Shown here piece after piece: positions 1 through 8,152 of a stretch of DNA of 64,000 nucleotides (its first letter is position 1; the number at the start of each line of letters is the position of its first letter). The DNA is taken from the NCBI GenBank assembly GCA_023229435.1, contig JALNZF010000011.1, positions 1 through 64,000 of the forward strand, read 5' to 3'. A program made the translations under genes and the position numbers. This stretch comes from Nitrospirota bacterium (GTDB lineage Bacteria > Nitrospirota > UBA9217). Under the pieces are notes generated by a model that ran no database searches, had not been told where the DNA came from, and worked only from the letters and a program-made list of their open reading frames with translations.

Positions 1-2
1 TG

Positions 3-122
3 ACGACGGCCGCGAAGGCATGGGATTCCCTGACAGACAAGTGCGTCAGTTGTCCCACGCGCTGCATCTCCGAACGCGACAAGAAGGCCATGATGTTTGA
101 CGAGCCCTTTTATCGATTGTAA
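3..122 (+). CDS. C-terminal end of an unidentified protein with a Cys cluster
   Basis: The frame is open from the left edge and stops with TAA at 120-122, giving the last 39 residues of a gene that begins outside the window. The visible tail has three cysteines in a C-x2-C-x3-C arrangement (KCVSCPTRC) followed by a basic stretch and the ending FYRL. The cysteine spacing suggests a small metal-binding tail, but I do not recognise the family. It is followed directly by a REP-like hairpin element. Confidence 0.4.
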   Translation, partial: TTAAKAWDSLTDKCVSCPTRCISERDKKAMMFDEPFYRL

Positions 123-144
123 GAAATTATAAAACATCACGAAG

Positions 145-222
145 TGGCGCGGACCGTTCAGGGAACGAGCCCTACGATATATTATTGAAGTCGTAGGGCG
201 TGTTTCCCAAACGCGCCGAACC
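145..222 (+). repeat. REP-like double hairpin, copy 1 (degenerate)
   Basis: Two adjacent imperfect palindromes separated by a short AT-rich spacer. The first arm pair is degenerate (ggaccgttca against gggaacgagcc) and the second reads cgtgtttcccaaacgcg. The inner flanks pair as ccctacga and tcgtaggg. It is the most diverged of four copies in the window (others near 5128, 8240 and 8859). Confidence 0.7.
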
Positions 223-287
223 GCTAATGTATGTTTCGATTTTAACGTGCCGCGGTACTATGCAATTCAGACGCGGGAGGCGGAAAA

Positions 288-494
288 ATGAGGACCGATA
301 CGGTTATTAAACACGAAGGTTTTCATGCTTTGTTCGATACGCTCTGGGTCGTGGAGACGGAATGTTTTATCGCTCTTTTGAAAAGAGACAACTTTGATTG
401 TACGGAGTGGAGAAAAGGGCTCTGGGAAAATATAAGCGTTGAGGAACTTTCGGAGAAAGCAATGGAGTATATCAGCAACAAGCAAGGAAAGTAG
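288..494 (+). CDS. Small conserved-looking hypothetical protein (68 aa)
   Basis: A 68-residue protein starting with ATG behind a purine-rich site (gggaggcgg, 7-8 bases upstream). It has an acidic C-terminal helix and a central stretch, ECFIALLKRDNFDCTEWRK, that resembles small uncharacterised bacterial proteins often found next to toxin-antitoxin genes. No membrane segment or signal peptide is present. It lies at the left end of a run of small unrelated genes, so it may be a gene cassette, although no clear attC follows it. Function unknown; antitoxin-like is only a guess. Confidence 0.5.
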   Translation: MRTDTVIKHEGFHALFDTLWVVETECFIALLKRDNFDCTEWRKGLWENISVEELSEKAMEYISNKQGK

Positions 495-725
495 CGGTTG
501 TATTTTGACTTTTCCCCCATCATGCCGGATCGGAGCCGACATCAGGAATGCTTCGAAAACACTGGATGTCCGCTTTCGGAATGACCGGAAAATCCCGTGA
601 AAAAACTCGAAGCAAAGTGAGCTGGTCCGAGTTGGCATATGATTTGCTAAACGAGATAAGAACGGATTTTCGGAATTATCGGGGCGGTTTCCGTCCCGTC
701 ATCTACTGGTTAATCCGGAGTAAAT

Positions 726-1925
726 TTGGATATCGCAGAGCGAATATATTCTGAGCTGAAATCAGAAAATGCAAACATCTGGTATATAGCAGATAAATTT
801 GGTTCAAAGGTAATGATCAAAGCGCCCGAGATTTCATTAAAAGCAATATTGCGGGGCTGCAGGTTATCTTTCATTTTTGGTAGAGACGATACTGCAGAGA
901 CAGTATTTATTCATGCGGGAATAAAGATTTATGATGATGTGGAGCACCCGCTGATTGTGACGGGCGTACTAAGATTTCGCGATGAGCATCTTTCATTAGA
1001 AACGATATTGAAGAATGAATCGACCCCTTTGCAGCTTTTCAATGAACTCGATGTTTGTGTAGCAACCGGTAAAATCACATTCGCAAAAGATGACCCGCAA
1101 AGAATATTATCATGGCTAAGTGCTATTGACAGTTTGTATAGTGGCGCGTTTAATCAAAGTGCTATCGCTTCCTTAGATCGCTTTGATGAATCTATAAATA
1201 AAGAACATGACGGCAATACTTCTCTATCAATCAATGTAGATGAAATAAAACCCATAATTTCCGAGTGGGTCATAATGAATAACCATTTTTTTGGTGAAAA
1301 AGAACATTACCAGATAAATGTTGATAATGCTGATGAGGGTTTTGTTTTAGAAAGTCAGATTTGGTACTCGCTTGATTCAGTTTTTGGCAATTATCTGTAC
1401 AAAGGACCGCAAATCATTAAAAATGGGAAACCGCGCGAGCTAACAGATGTTCTGGCCTATCATGAATTAGGCCTCTTTCTAATAGAGTCTAAAACAGCTG
1501 CTGTCTTTTCCGCGCGAGAGAACAAGTCCGTTGAAAAGAAGATTGCAAGCATTCAAAAGCAGATAGTTAAAGGGATCAAACAAGTTGTAGGAGCCTGTAA
1601 AGCGCTGAAAGATAATTACACCGTATATGATTCACACGGTGAGGTAATTGAGCTGAACAGAAAGATAATTCCCCATTGTATAGTCCTTGTTTCAGAAATA
1701 TTGCATTCAGGTGATTGGACTATCATTGATAAACATATGATAGATGCTGCAAAGAAGAACAACGTGTTTCTTCATGTTATGGACCTAGCAGAATTTATTC
1801 TGCTTCTGAAGGCCAGTTCAGGGAAAAAAGAAGTTTTTGATTACAACTTAATGAAGCGTTTCGAACAATGGGTCCAACATAGAACCATACATATGCGTAG
1901 TAGATTGAAGACTGATTCAAAATAG
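726..1925 (+). CDS. Uncharacterised protein with PD-(D/E)xK nuclease-like motif
   Basis: A 399-residue soluble protein. The start is TTG at 726, chosen because ggag lies 7 bases upstream and no ATG is better placed. Around residues 241-256 there is an Asp (TDVLAY), 12 residues, then Glu-x-Lys (LIESKTA), the spacing and hydrophobic strand expected of a PD-(D/E)xK nuclease core. A Lys/Gln-rich helix (about 265-285) follows. The N-terminal 220 residues have no recognisable motif. The gene has lower G+C than the cobalamin and PKS genes and is followed within 7 bases by an attC-like hairpin, so it is best read as an integron cassette. Nuclease activity is inferred from the motif only; a role in defence is possible but unsupported. 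Confidence 0.65.
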   Translation: MDIAERIYSELKSENANIWYIADKFGSKVMIKAPEISLKAILRGCRLSFIFGRDDTAETVFIHAGIKIYDDVEHPLIVTGVLRFRDEHLSLETILKNESTPLQLFNELDVCVATGKITFAKDDPQRILSWLSAIDSLYSGAFNQSAIASLDRFDESINKEHDGNTSLSINVDEIKPIISEWVIMNNHFFGEKEHYQINVDNADEGFVLESQIWYSLDSVFGNYLYKGPQIIKNGKPRELTDVLAYHELGLFLIESKTAAVFSARENKSVEKKIASIQKQIVKGIKQVVGACKALKDNYTVYDSHGEVIELNRKIIPHCIVLVSEILHSGDWTIIDKHMIDAAKKNNVFLHVMDLAEFILLLKASSGKKEVFDYNLMKRFEQWVQHRTIHMRSRLKTDSK

Positions 1926-1931
1926 ACGTTG

Positions 1932-1992
1932 ATCCAACCTGCGCCTCGACTGCGACGCGCTAAAAGCGGCGCGTCAGGCGCGCGTGTTGGGC
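1932..1992 (+). other. Integron attC-like recombination site 1
   Basis: Starts with atccaac (fits RYYYAAC) and ends with gttgggc (fits GTTRRRY), 61 bp in all. Between them are imperfect inverted arms (gcgcct paired with aggcgc, and further G/C-rich pairs) with unpaired bases, the layout of an attC folded as single-stranded DNA. It follows the 726-1925 gene by 6 bases and precedes the next gene by 13. Confidence 0.65.
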
Positions 1993-2005
1993 AGAAGGGT
2001 GAAAT

Positions 2006-2712
2006 ATGAAGATGAATCATGGCTTCTCTTGGCAATATGACGAATTTAAGCAAGTAGGCACGGACTACAGTAGCAAAGCCGCAGTGGAAATCTACGATTC
2101 GAGCCATGCAGACTTCCGCGACATGGAGGCCGAAAGCATAAAAATCCTCGATTCGCTTGAAATCAAGGGAGGCAATGGGCTGATCGATTTTGGATCTGGA
2201 ACAGGCACTTTTGCCATTCAAGCGGCGCGACGCTGTGCCAGAGTGTATGCCATTGATGTTTCAAAGGCTATGATCGACCGCGCGGCGGCCAAGGCAATCA
2301 AGGCTGGAACATCGAATATTGAGTTTCACCATGCTGGGTTCCTGACCTACGAGCATAATGATTCACCAGTTGACGCCGTCGTGACGACGTTTGCCTTCCA
2401 TCATCTTCCAGATTTTGGAAGGGCATCGCGCTAAAGCGAGTTAATAGCATGTTGAAGCTTGGCGGCCAGCTTTACATCCATGATGTCATCTTGGAGGAGA
2501 CCAATGCGCTCGAGAATATCGTGGCATTGATTGATAAGCTGGCGATAGCAGGAGGGAAGCTGCTGCGAGAGGATACCGAAAGGCATTTCAGGGACGAGTA
2601 TTCGACGTATGACTGGGTGATGGACGGCCTTTTGTCACGAGCTGGTTTCATGATCAAGAGTAAGCACATAGATGATGGGATACTCGGGACTTACATATGC
2701 ACCAAAAACTAA
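2006..2712 (+). pseudogene. SAM-dependent methyltransferase, frameshifted
   Basis: The first part (2006-2434, from ATG with aagggtg upstream) carries a class I methyltransferase motif, DFGSGTGTFA, an acidic strand end (VYAIDVSKAM) and TTFAFHHLPDF. The frame then runs into a stop. Reading on with one extra base in the T run at about 2413-2416 restores the expected continuation (DFWKGIALKRVNSMLKLGG), which joins the second open frame (2449-2712) with the typical post-motif strand GGQLYIHDVI. Together they make one methyltransferase of about 235 residues. It is either a recent pseudogene or carries a base-calling error in the homopolymer. It lies between two attC-like sites. Confidence 0.75.
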
Positions 2713-2716
2713 AAAT

Positions 2717-2788
2717 GCCCAACAAAGCACTGCACCGGACGACAATTCCGCTGCGCTCCATTGCCGCCGGTGAGCTTGGTCGTTATAG
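2717..2788 (+). other. Integron attC-like recombination site 2
   Basis: Begins with gcccaac (perfect RYYYAAC) and ends with gttatag, a slightly off GTTRRRY. The inner arms agcactgcaccgg and ccggtgagctt are the familiar imperfect inverted arms of many chromosomal-integron attC sites. 72 bp long, immediately after the methyltransferase cassette. Confidence 0.72.
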
Positions 2789-2805
2789 AAAAGGAGATGA
2801 GGACT

Positions 2806-3003
2806 ATGCCTGTAATACGCTTGGATATTGGCAAACAATCAATTAATGCGGAGCAGAAAAAACAGTTGATTGAAAAACTTACCGAGGCAGCGGTTGAGAT
2901 TACGCACATTCCCCAAAACGCATTTTCCGTGATCATTCACGAACATGATGACGCAAATTATGGGGTCGGCGGCGTCACGCTTGATAAAGTAAGAAAAATA
3001 TGA
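2806..3003 (+). CDS. 4-oxalocrotonate tautomerase family protein
   Basis: A 65-residue protein starting at ATG 2806, with aaggag 9 bases upstream; a longer reading from 2761 has no such site. The second residue is Pro (MPVIRLDIG), the catalytic base of this family after removal of Met1. The body (EQKKQLIEKLTEAAVEI, then FSVIIHEHDDANYGVGG) matches the beta-alpha-beta fold and usual length of 60-65 residues. Family members tautomerise or dehalogenate small oxo acids as hexamers. The substrate cannot be predicted here. It follows attC site 2 and is likely a gene cassette. Confidence 0.85.
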   Translation: MPVIRLDIGKQSINAEQKKQLIEKLTEAAVEITHIPQNAFSVIIHEHDDANYGVGGVTLDKVRKI

Positions 3004-3136
3004 TATCTCTGATAGTGGGCTCTATTCGACAACGGGACATCAATTCCTATTTCAAGTTCCGGGTCTTGCAGAGGCTACGGTGATAATCGAAAAAGACCCT
3101 TTTATCGTTCGTGGGTTGATTGCAAAAAATGGATAA
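2993..3136 (+). pseudogene. Possible YciI-like C-terminal remnant
   Basis: This frame is open without a usable start codon from 2993 to the TAA at 3134-3136. Its end (GLAEATVIIEKDPFIVRGLI) resembles the C-terminus of YciI-related proteins, where a conserved DP precedes a final GL motif. It overlaps the start of the following DUF169 gene. It may be the tail of a lost cassette. The match is short. Confidence 0.3.
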
Positions 3137-3896
3137 AGGAATGGATACCCGAAAAGTAAAAGACAGTCTAAATCGTTTGCTTCGGTATCTCCCGGTCAGG
3201 ATGCCGACCACAGGGTGGTCATTTGCTCACAAAGCGCCTGCTTGTGTGGTAAGTCCTGAAAACAGAACATGGACATGCATGTTCGGCTATATAAACAGGA
3301 TCGTCCGAGGCGAACCAGTCTGTTTTTCCTCTGAAAATACCGGATGCAGTGGTGCATCATGTTACTTAGGATTCAAGACGCCATCGAAGGATGCAGGTAG
3401 CTTTCTGGCGCAAAAAGAAAAGTTCAAGAAAGATGCGGCTCTCGGAAATGCTTTTTACGAACATATCGGCGCCCATGCTTCGGAAACTAAATTCATAATT
3501 TGGGGTACCATTGACAACAGCGATGAGGATGCGGAAATTGAAGTTGTCAATTTATGGGTGGATGCCGTCAATCTGGCCGGGCTTGTAACATTATCCAATT
3601 ATGACCGCCCTAATAACGATAACGTAAGTGTGCCTTTTGCATCAGGTTGCCAAAGTATCTGGACTATCCCCTATAAAGAGAAGCACGCGGAAGAATCAAA
3701 AGGCATTGTCGGGTGCATGGATCCGGCTATGAGAAAATATCTGCCTTCGGATGTCGTTTCTTTCTCAGTACCAACGAAACGGTTTGTAGAAATGACAGAG
3801 AATATATCAGGAAGTTTTCTGGAACAGAGTGGATGGAAAAACTTGATGGATGAGAAAGTTCATAGCTCGGGTAGAGCACGGCGCAACCCGACATAA
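3120..3896 (+). CDS. DUF169 family protein
   Basis: Up to 258 residues. The longest reading starts at TTG 3120; ATG codons at 3129 and 3144 are equally possible, as none has a strong ribosome site. It matches the DUF169 pattern: a Cys-rich N-terminal third (CSGASCYLGF), the central GCQSIWTIPY, and a C-terminal GCMDPAMRKYLPSD followed by VVSFSVPTKRF and SFLEQSGW. Members are soluble proteins of unknown function found mainly in anaerobes and archaea. An attC-like site overlaps its stop codon, so it is probably an integron cassette. Confidence 0.8.
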   Translation: MQKMDKGMDTRKVKDSLNRLLRYLPVRMPTTGWSFAHKAPACVVSPENRTWTCMFGYINRIVRGEPVCFSSENTGCSGASCYLGFKTPSKDAGSFLAQKEKFKKDAALGNAFYEHIGAHASETKFIIWGTIDNSDEDAEIEVVNLWVDAVNLAGLVTLSNYDRPNNDNVSVPFASGCQSIWTIPYKEKHAEESKGIVGCMDPAMRKYLPSDVVSFSVPTKRFVEMTENISGSFLEQSGWKNLMDEKVHSSGRARRNPT

Positions 3897-3958
3897 TGAT
3901 CCCAACCACGCCGTCGAGAGGGTCGCTGAGAAACGCGCCCCTCACGGCGGCGTTATGC
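3891..3958 (+). other. Integron attC-like recombination site 3
   Basis: Outer elements acataat and gttatgc pair over five bases, and inside them cgccgtcgagaggg and cccctcacggcg form a stem with extra unpaired bases in one arm, a hallmark of attC. The site overlaps the stop codon of the DUF169 gene, as attC sites often do. Confidence 0.6.
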
Positions 3959-3976
3959 CGGCAAGGAGAGGAAAAT

Positions 3977-4426
3977 ATGAGTTCGTACGAACAATATGAG
4001 AAGGAATGCAATAGAATCAGAGGAAAAAACAAGCTCTTATTAAAGCACTTTCAAAAATGGCTGTCAGGCAGCAAGCTTTCAAGTACGACCGTAAAAAAGC
4101 ATGTTTCAAACGTCGATTTTTATATTAATGAGTTCCTTTTATATGAAGATACCATTGAAGCCGCCGAGGGCGCCGGCAGCATAGGCATGTTTCTGGGCTA
4201 TTGGTTCATACGAAAAGCGATGTGGGCGAGCACAGCGGCTATCAAAGCAAATGCCGCGAGTTTGACGAAATTTTATCAGTTTATGCTTGAAACAAACAAA
4301 ATAACCGGCGAAGCCCTTGAGCAACTTAAATGCAGAATAAAGGATGGCATGCCGGAATGGCTTGGGAGAATGGAAAGATATGATGATCCCAATATAGAAG
4401 ACCCTGAAGAAATCTGGGGAAGATAG
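3977..4426 (+). CDS. Hypothetical protein resembling a recombinase SAM-like N-terminal domain
   Basis: 149 residues from ATG 3977, chosen because aaggagagg lies 5-10 bases upstream; a reading from 3896 would translate through the attC site. The helical body (SSTTVKKHVSNVDFYINEFL, then KANAASLTKFYQFMLE) resembles the SAM-like core-binding domain of tyrosine recombinases, but the catalytic Arg/His/Tyr domain is absent. It could be a stand-alone DNA-binding protein or a truncated relative. It lies between two attC-like sites and is likely a cassette. Confidence 0.6.
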   Translation: MSSYEQYEKECNRIRGKNKLLLKHFQKWLSGSKLSSTTVKKHVSNVDFYINEFLLYEDTIEAAEGAGSIGMFLGYWFIRKAMWASTAAIKANAASLTKFYQFMLETNKITGEALEQLKCRIKDGMPEWLGRMERYDDPNIEDPEEIWGR

Positions 4427-4437
4427 GAAAGACCTGG

Positions 4438-4502
4438 ACCCAACACCAAGCCGGGAATAAGCGCCGCGAAGTTTAAGCAAGGCGCTCCGCGGCGCGTTCG
4501 GA
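4438..4502 (+). other. Integron attC-like recombination site 4
   Basis: Starts with acccaac (perfect RYYYAAC) and ends with gttcgga (partial GTTRRRY). Inner arms gcgccgcgaa and tccgcggcgc are nearly perfect complements. The 65-bp element fills the space between the stop of the preceding gene and the ribosome site of the next. Confidence 0.55.
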
Positions 4503-4511
4503 GGATTAAAC

Positions 4512-4832
4512 ATGAAAGACTATGCAAGCAAAATTGCGGATTTCTGGCCTGCTATAATACGAGCCTGGCAAGAGAACGTGAATAGACATCCGGTTATCGA
4601 ATGCAACTTGCATGAACGTAAGGTATTGGCATATCCCGCGAAGGAATACATCAATTCACTGTCGGAAAGGACCCGTTTGAAAACATTACGGCAATATGAG
4701 CAAATGACCGCCCAAGGCGGAATGATGGTTTTTATAAATGATTATGAAAAGAAAATTCTCCGGTCGTATATTTTCAACTCGGAAGATATAGAGCTGGAAA
4801 CGCGACCGAATAGGAAGGCTGACAGGAAATGA
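4512..4832 (+). CDS. Hypothetical cassette protein (106 aa)
   Basis: 106 residues from ATG 4512, with ggagg 6 bases upstream. Mostly charged and helical, with an aromatic N-terminal segment (IADFWPAIIRAWQENVN) and a Lys/Arg-rich end. No signal peptide, membrane segment or known motif is visible. Its stop overlaps the start of the next, broken gene by four bases (ATGA), implying translational coupling. Function unknown. Confidence 0.55.
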   Translation: MKDYASKIADFWPAIIRAWQENVNRHPVIECNLHERKVLAYPAKEYINSLSERTRLKTLRQYEQMTAQGGMMVFINDYEKKILRSYIFNSEDIELETRPNRKADRK

Positions 4833-5107
4833 ACGTTAAAAAGGTATACGAAGAGACAAATGCCGCATTGGTGGAGCTCGCTGGTGAAGAAGCTCCGATT
4901 GAAATGCCGGGGCAAGGAACGGACCATGATAAGGTTCAATAACTCCTTGATGAGTATGCAAGACGACTCAAGAAGATGCGCTGGCGCTACATACTATACC
5001 GTGATAACAGAAGGATACCGGAGTTGATATGCCGGTATCTTGGAAAAATACTTACGGAAGATGAACGCAAAAAATCGAACAAGGGGATATTTCACCGGAA
5101 GCATTAG
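4829..5107 (+). pseudogene. Hypothetical protein interrupted by an in-frame TAA
   Basis: ATG 4829 overlaps the preceding stop. The frame reads 37 residues, meets TAA at 4940-4942, then continues open in the same frame for 54 more codons to TAG at 5105-5107, with protein-like, basic sequence on the far side (LLDEYARRLKKMRWRYILYR). The codon before the stop is CAA, so a CAA-to-TAA change is the simplest explanation. The intact product would be about 92 residues of unknown function. No attC follows; a REP element begins 20 bases downstream. Confidence 0.5.
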
Positions 5108-5127
5108 ACCTCGCGGACAGTTCCGCA

Positions 5128-5256
5128 TGGCGCGGACCGTTCGGGGAACGGTCCCTACGATAATTATTATGGTGTTGTAGGGCGCGTTCCCCGAGCCCCG
5201 TTAGAAGACAGGTCGCGGCCCGCGTCCGCGGCCTCTAACGGGGCGAGCGCGCCGCA
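5128..5256 (+). repeat. REP-like double hairpin, copy 2, carrying an inserted hairpin
   Basis: The first palindrome is perfect (ggaccgttc, ggg loop, gaacggtcc). The second is split: ggcgcgttccccgag is followed by an extra hairpin, with arms ccccgttaga (5196-5205) and tctaacgggg (5234-5243), before the element resumes as cgagcgcgccgcac. The inserted stem also contains a G/C-rich inner pair. Confidence 0.75.
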
Positions 5257-5287
5257 CGTTTGATTTTATCAGGAGCGAACATTCTCA

Positions 5288-8152
5288 ATGAAAATCCTCG
5301 AATACGCCGATCTCGATGTCGCGAAGGTGAAGCGGCAGTACGAAAAAACAATCGACTTTCTCTCGAAGGACGATTTCCGCTCGGCGGATGTGAAGAAACT
5401 ATCTGAACAGGGGCTGTATCGCGCGAAGCTCGATGATTCGAATCGCCTGCTGTTTAAAATCATGTTCTTTAACGGCGAACGCTACGCCCTGATTCTCGAA
5501 ACGGTGCTGAACCACGCGTACGAGAAGTCGAAGTTCCTGCGCGGCGTCAGGATCGATGAAACGAAGATATTATCGGTCGATCAGGCGGAAAGCGCTGCCG
5601 GGGACGCGCCGAAGCTTCGGTATGTCAATCCCGGCGTGAAGCGTTTCCATTTTCTGGACAAGGCGATTTCGTTCGATCCGGAGCAGCAGGAGGTCTACCG
5701 GCTGTCCGCGCCGCTCATCATCATCGGTCCGGCGGGCAGCGGCAAGACGGCGCTGACGCTTGAAAAGATGAAGCGCCTGCATGGCAGAATTCTGTACGTC
5801 ACGCTTTCCAAATATCTCGCGGACAACTCACGCAGCCTCTATTATTCCCATCATTACGAGAACGAGTCACAGGACTTGTCGTTTCTGTCCTTCCGGGAGC
5901 TGATCGAGACCATGCGCGTACCCGAGGGCAGGGAGGTGTCGTACCGGGCTTTCGCGGAATGGTTGTTTAAAATCCCCAGGCAGCAGCGGGTCGCGGACGC
6001 GCACCGGCTGTACGAGGAGTTTCGGGGCGTCCTGACCGGCTCGGTCGTGGATGCGGCGTGGCTCGGCAGAGAGGAGTATCTCGGCCTGGGGGTGAAGCAG
6101 TCCATCTTTCTCGACGAAGAGCGGGAGCTCGTGTATACGCTTTTTGAGAAATATCTCGCCTGGCTCAAAGCCGCCGGTCTGTACGATCCGAACATCCTCG
6201 CGCACGGGTACCTTGCGCACGCGCGGCCGGAGTACGATTTTATCGTTGTTGACGAGGTGCAGGACATCACCAATATCCAACTCCAGCTGATCCTGAAAGG
6301 CCTCAAGCGGCCGGAGGACTTCATCCTCTGCGGCGATTCCAATCAGGTAGTGCACCCGAACTTCTTTTCCTGGAGCGGCCTCAAGTCCATGCTCTACCTG
6401 TCCGAAGCGCTCGAATCCGGCAAGGTAACGAGGATTCTCCAGTCGAATTTCCGGAACGCGACGACCGTAACGGCGCTGGCGAACAAGCTGCTCATGATCA
6501 AGCAGAGGCGCTTCGGCTCGCTCGACCGCGAGAGCAATTACCTCATGAACAGTGTGTCGGACACTGTCGGCGAGGTAGTGTTCGTGAAGGACACGGAGCG
6601 GGCCAAACGCGAGCTTTCCCGGACCACGCGGAGGTCCACGAAGTACGCCGTGTTGGTCATGCGCGACGAGGACAAGGCCGCGGCCCGGCAGTTCTTCGAC
6701 ACCCCGCTCCTGTTCAGCATCCACGAGGCGAAAGGGCTGGAGTACGAGAACGTCATTCTGGTAAACTTCATCACCTTTGAGCGCAAGAGCTTCAGCGAGA
6801 TTGTTGAGGGAATCGGGGAGCAGGACCTCGCCGGCGACCTCGAATACCGGCGGGCCCGGGACAAGACGGACAAAGCGCACGAGGTTTATAAGTTTTTCAT
6901 CAATTCACTTTATGTCGCCATCACTCGCGCCGTGAACAGGATTTTCCTGATCGAAGGAGATACGGGCCATCCGCTCATCTCTCTCCTCGGTATTCGGAAC
7001 GCGCGCGAAAACGTCGTGGTCGAGGAGAAACAATCAACGATCGAAGAATGGCAGGCCGAGGCCCGGCGGCTCGAGCAGCAGGGAAGGCAGGAGCAGGCGG
7101 ACGAGATAAGACGGAACATCCTGAAGACCCAGCCGGTGCCGTGGGAAATCTGCACATCCGGCCGCGTTGAGGAGTTGCTCGTCCGCGCGCGGGACCCGAA
7201 GGAGGTCTCTCAAAAGCCGCGGAAGACGCTGTTCGAGTATGCGTTGTTTTATGGCGAGCCGCGCATGATTCTCCTGCTCAAACAATCGGGCTTTGACAAG
7301 GCAAAGCCGTTGTATATGGATGAATATGGTCTTCAGAGATTGCAGAGTCAGAACTACAGCCAGCAGCGCAAGGGGTTATATGCGCGGTATTTTCAGGAAT
7401 ACGAGGGGAAATTCTATCAGGGTATCCTGAAGCAGTGCGAGACCTACGGCGTTGATCATCGAACGATGTTCAATACGACGACGCTGATGCTGGCCGCGTC
7501 GGCGGGCAACGATTCGCTGATAAGCGAGCTTCTCGCCCGGGGAGCGAACGTCGAGCTTACGGACAACTACGGTCGCACCGCATGGCAGCACGCGCTTGCG
7601 CGGGCGGCCTATAAAAAGAATTACGCTGTTGAGCAGTTTCCGCGTGTGCATGAGCTTCTGGCGCCCGGAAGCGTCAGCCTCAAGGCGGAGGACCGTCTGA
7701 TAAAGATCGACGCAAGCCAGGGAGAATTTTTATTGTATCAACTCTTCTTCTCCGTCCTGCACGACCAATTGCTTTCCTCCAGCTACATCGACTGGGTGGC
7801 GCTCACCGCGGTAAAGCTGGCGGAAATGGCCGACTCCTTGCCGGATAGCGTGACCCCGGCATACCGCAGAAAGCGGCAGTATCTCTCGTCTCTCCTGTCA
7901 AAAAACGAAACCGACAGCGCGAATCCTTACGGACGCAAACTTTTCAAGAGGTTCAGGCAGGGGTATTATATCCTGAATCCGAAACTTGCCGTTCTTCACA
8001 AGGATGAGTGGGCGCCCCTGTACCGGTACGCGGGCCTCGACCTTTTGGAGAAATCGGGTAAAGTTGTGGATGAAAAATTCGGGGTGCTGACCGATATGCT
8101 TCACGCGTGGGAAAGCGGACCCGAGGCGGCTCGGTCCGTGGAACAGCAATGA
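5288..8152 (+). CDS. UvrD/Rep-type helicase with RelE-like N-terminus and ankyrin repeats
   Basis: 954 residues. Residues 1-95 resemble a RelE/ParE-type fold (LYRAKLDDSNRLLFKI, then a Tyr-Ala-hydrophobic strand and LNHAYEKSKF). Residues about 120-570 are a superfamily 1 helicase: Walker A GPAGSGKT at 147, Walker B DEVQD at 322, motif IV-like NFRNATTV, motif V IHEAKGLEYENV near 478, and motif VI YVAITRA near 543. Residues 725-790 look like one or two ankyrin repeats (TTTLMLAASAGND, then RGANVELTDNYGRTAW). The start has aggag 12 bases upstream. It stands alone between two REP copies, unlinked in function to its neighbours. A DNA-repair or anti-phage role is plausible for such a fusion but is inference. 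Confidence 0.8.
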   Translation: MKILEYADLDVAKVKRQYEKTIDFLSKDDFRSADVKKLSEQGLYRAKLDDSNRLLFKIMFFNGERYALILETVLNHAYEKSKFLRGVRIDETKILSVDQAESAAGDAPKLRYVNPGVKRFHFLDKAISFDPEQQEVYRLSAPLIIIGPAGSGKTALTLEKMKRLHGRILYVTLSKYLADNSRSLYYSHHYENESQDLSFLSFRELIETMRVPEGREVSYRAFAEWLFKIPRQQRVADAHRLYEEFRGVLTGSVVDAAWLGREEYLGLGVKQSIFLDEERELVYTLFEKYLAWLKAAGLYDPNILAHGYLAHARPEYDFIVVDEVQDITNIQLQLILKGLKRPEDFILCGDSNQVVHPNFFSWSGLKSMLYLSEALESGKVTRILQSNFRNATTVTALANKLLMIKQRRFGSLDRESNYLMNSVSDTVGEVVFVKDTERAKRELSRTTRRSTKYAVLVMRDEDKAAARQFFDTPLLFSIHEAKGLEYENVILVNFITFERKSFSEIVEGIGEQDLAGDLEYRRARDKTDKAHEVYKFFINSLYVAITRAVNRIFLIEGDTGHPLISLLGIRNARENVVVEEKQSTIEEWQAEARRLEQQGRQEQADEIRRNILKTQPVPWEICTSGRVEELLVRARDPKEVSQKPRKTLFEYALFYGEPRMILLLKQSGFDKAKPLYMDEYGLQRLQSQNYSQQRKGLYARYFQEYEGKFYQGILKQCETYGVDHRTMFNTTTLMLAASAGNDSLISELLARGANVELTDNYGRTAWQHALARAAYKKNYAVEQFPRVHELLAPGSVSLKAEDRLIKIDASQGEFLLYQLFFSVLHDQLLSSSYIDWVALTAVKLAEMADSLPDSVTPAYRRKRQYLSSLLSKNETDSANPYGRKLFKRFRQGYYILNPKLAVLHKDEWAPLYRYAGLDLLEKSGKVVDEKFGVLTDMLHAWESGPEAARSVEQQ

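Noticed and set aside
267..638. Minus-strand open frame of 123 codons
   Set aside because: Antisense to the better small gene at 288-494, Ser/Phe/Arg-rich shadow composition and no ribosome site.
548..754. Open frame of 68 codons resembling the N-terminus of a serine acetyltransferase-like protein
   Set aside because: No ribosome site, overlap with the better-supported gene at 726, and only a weak, short resemblance (EIRTDFRNYRGGF). Could be a remnant, but not supportable.
5866..6880. Long minus-strand open frame (337 codons) within the helicase gene
   Set aside because: A shadow of a G/C-rich coding gene on the other strand; no ribosome site and no motif.
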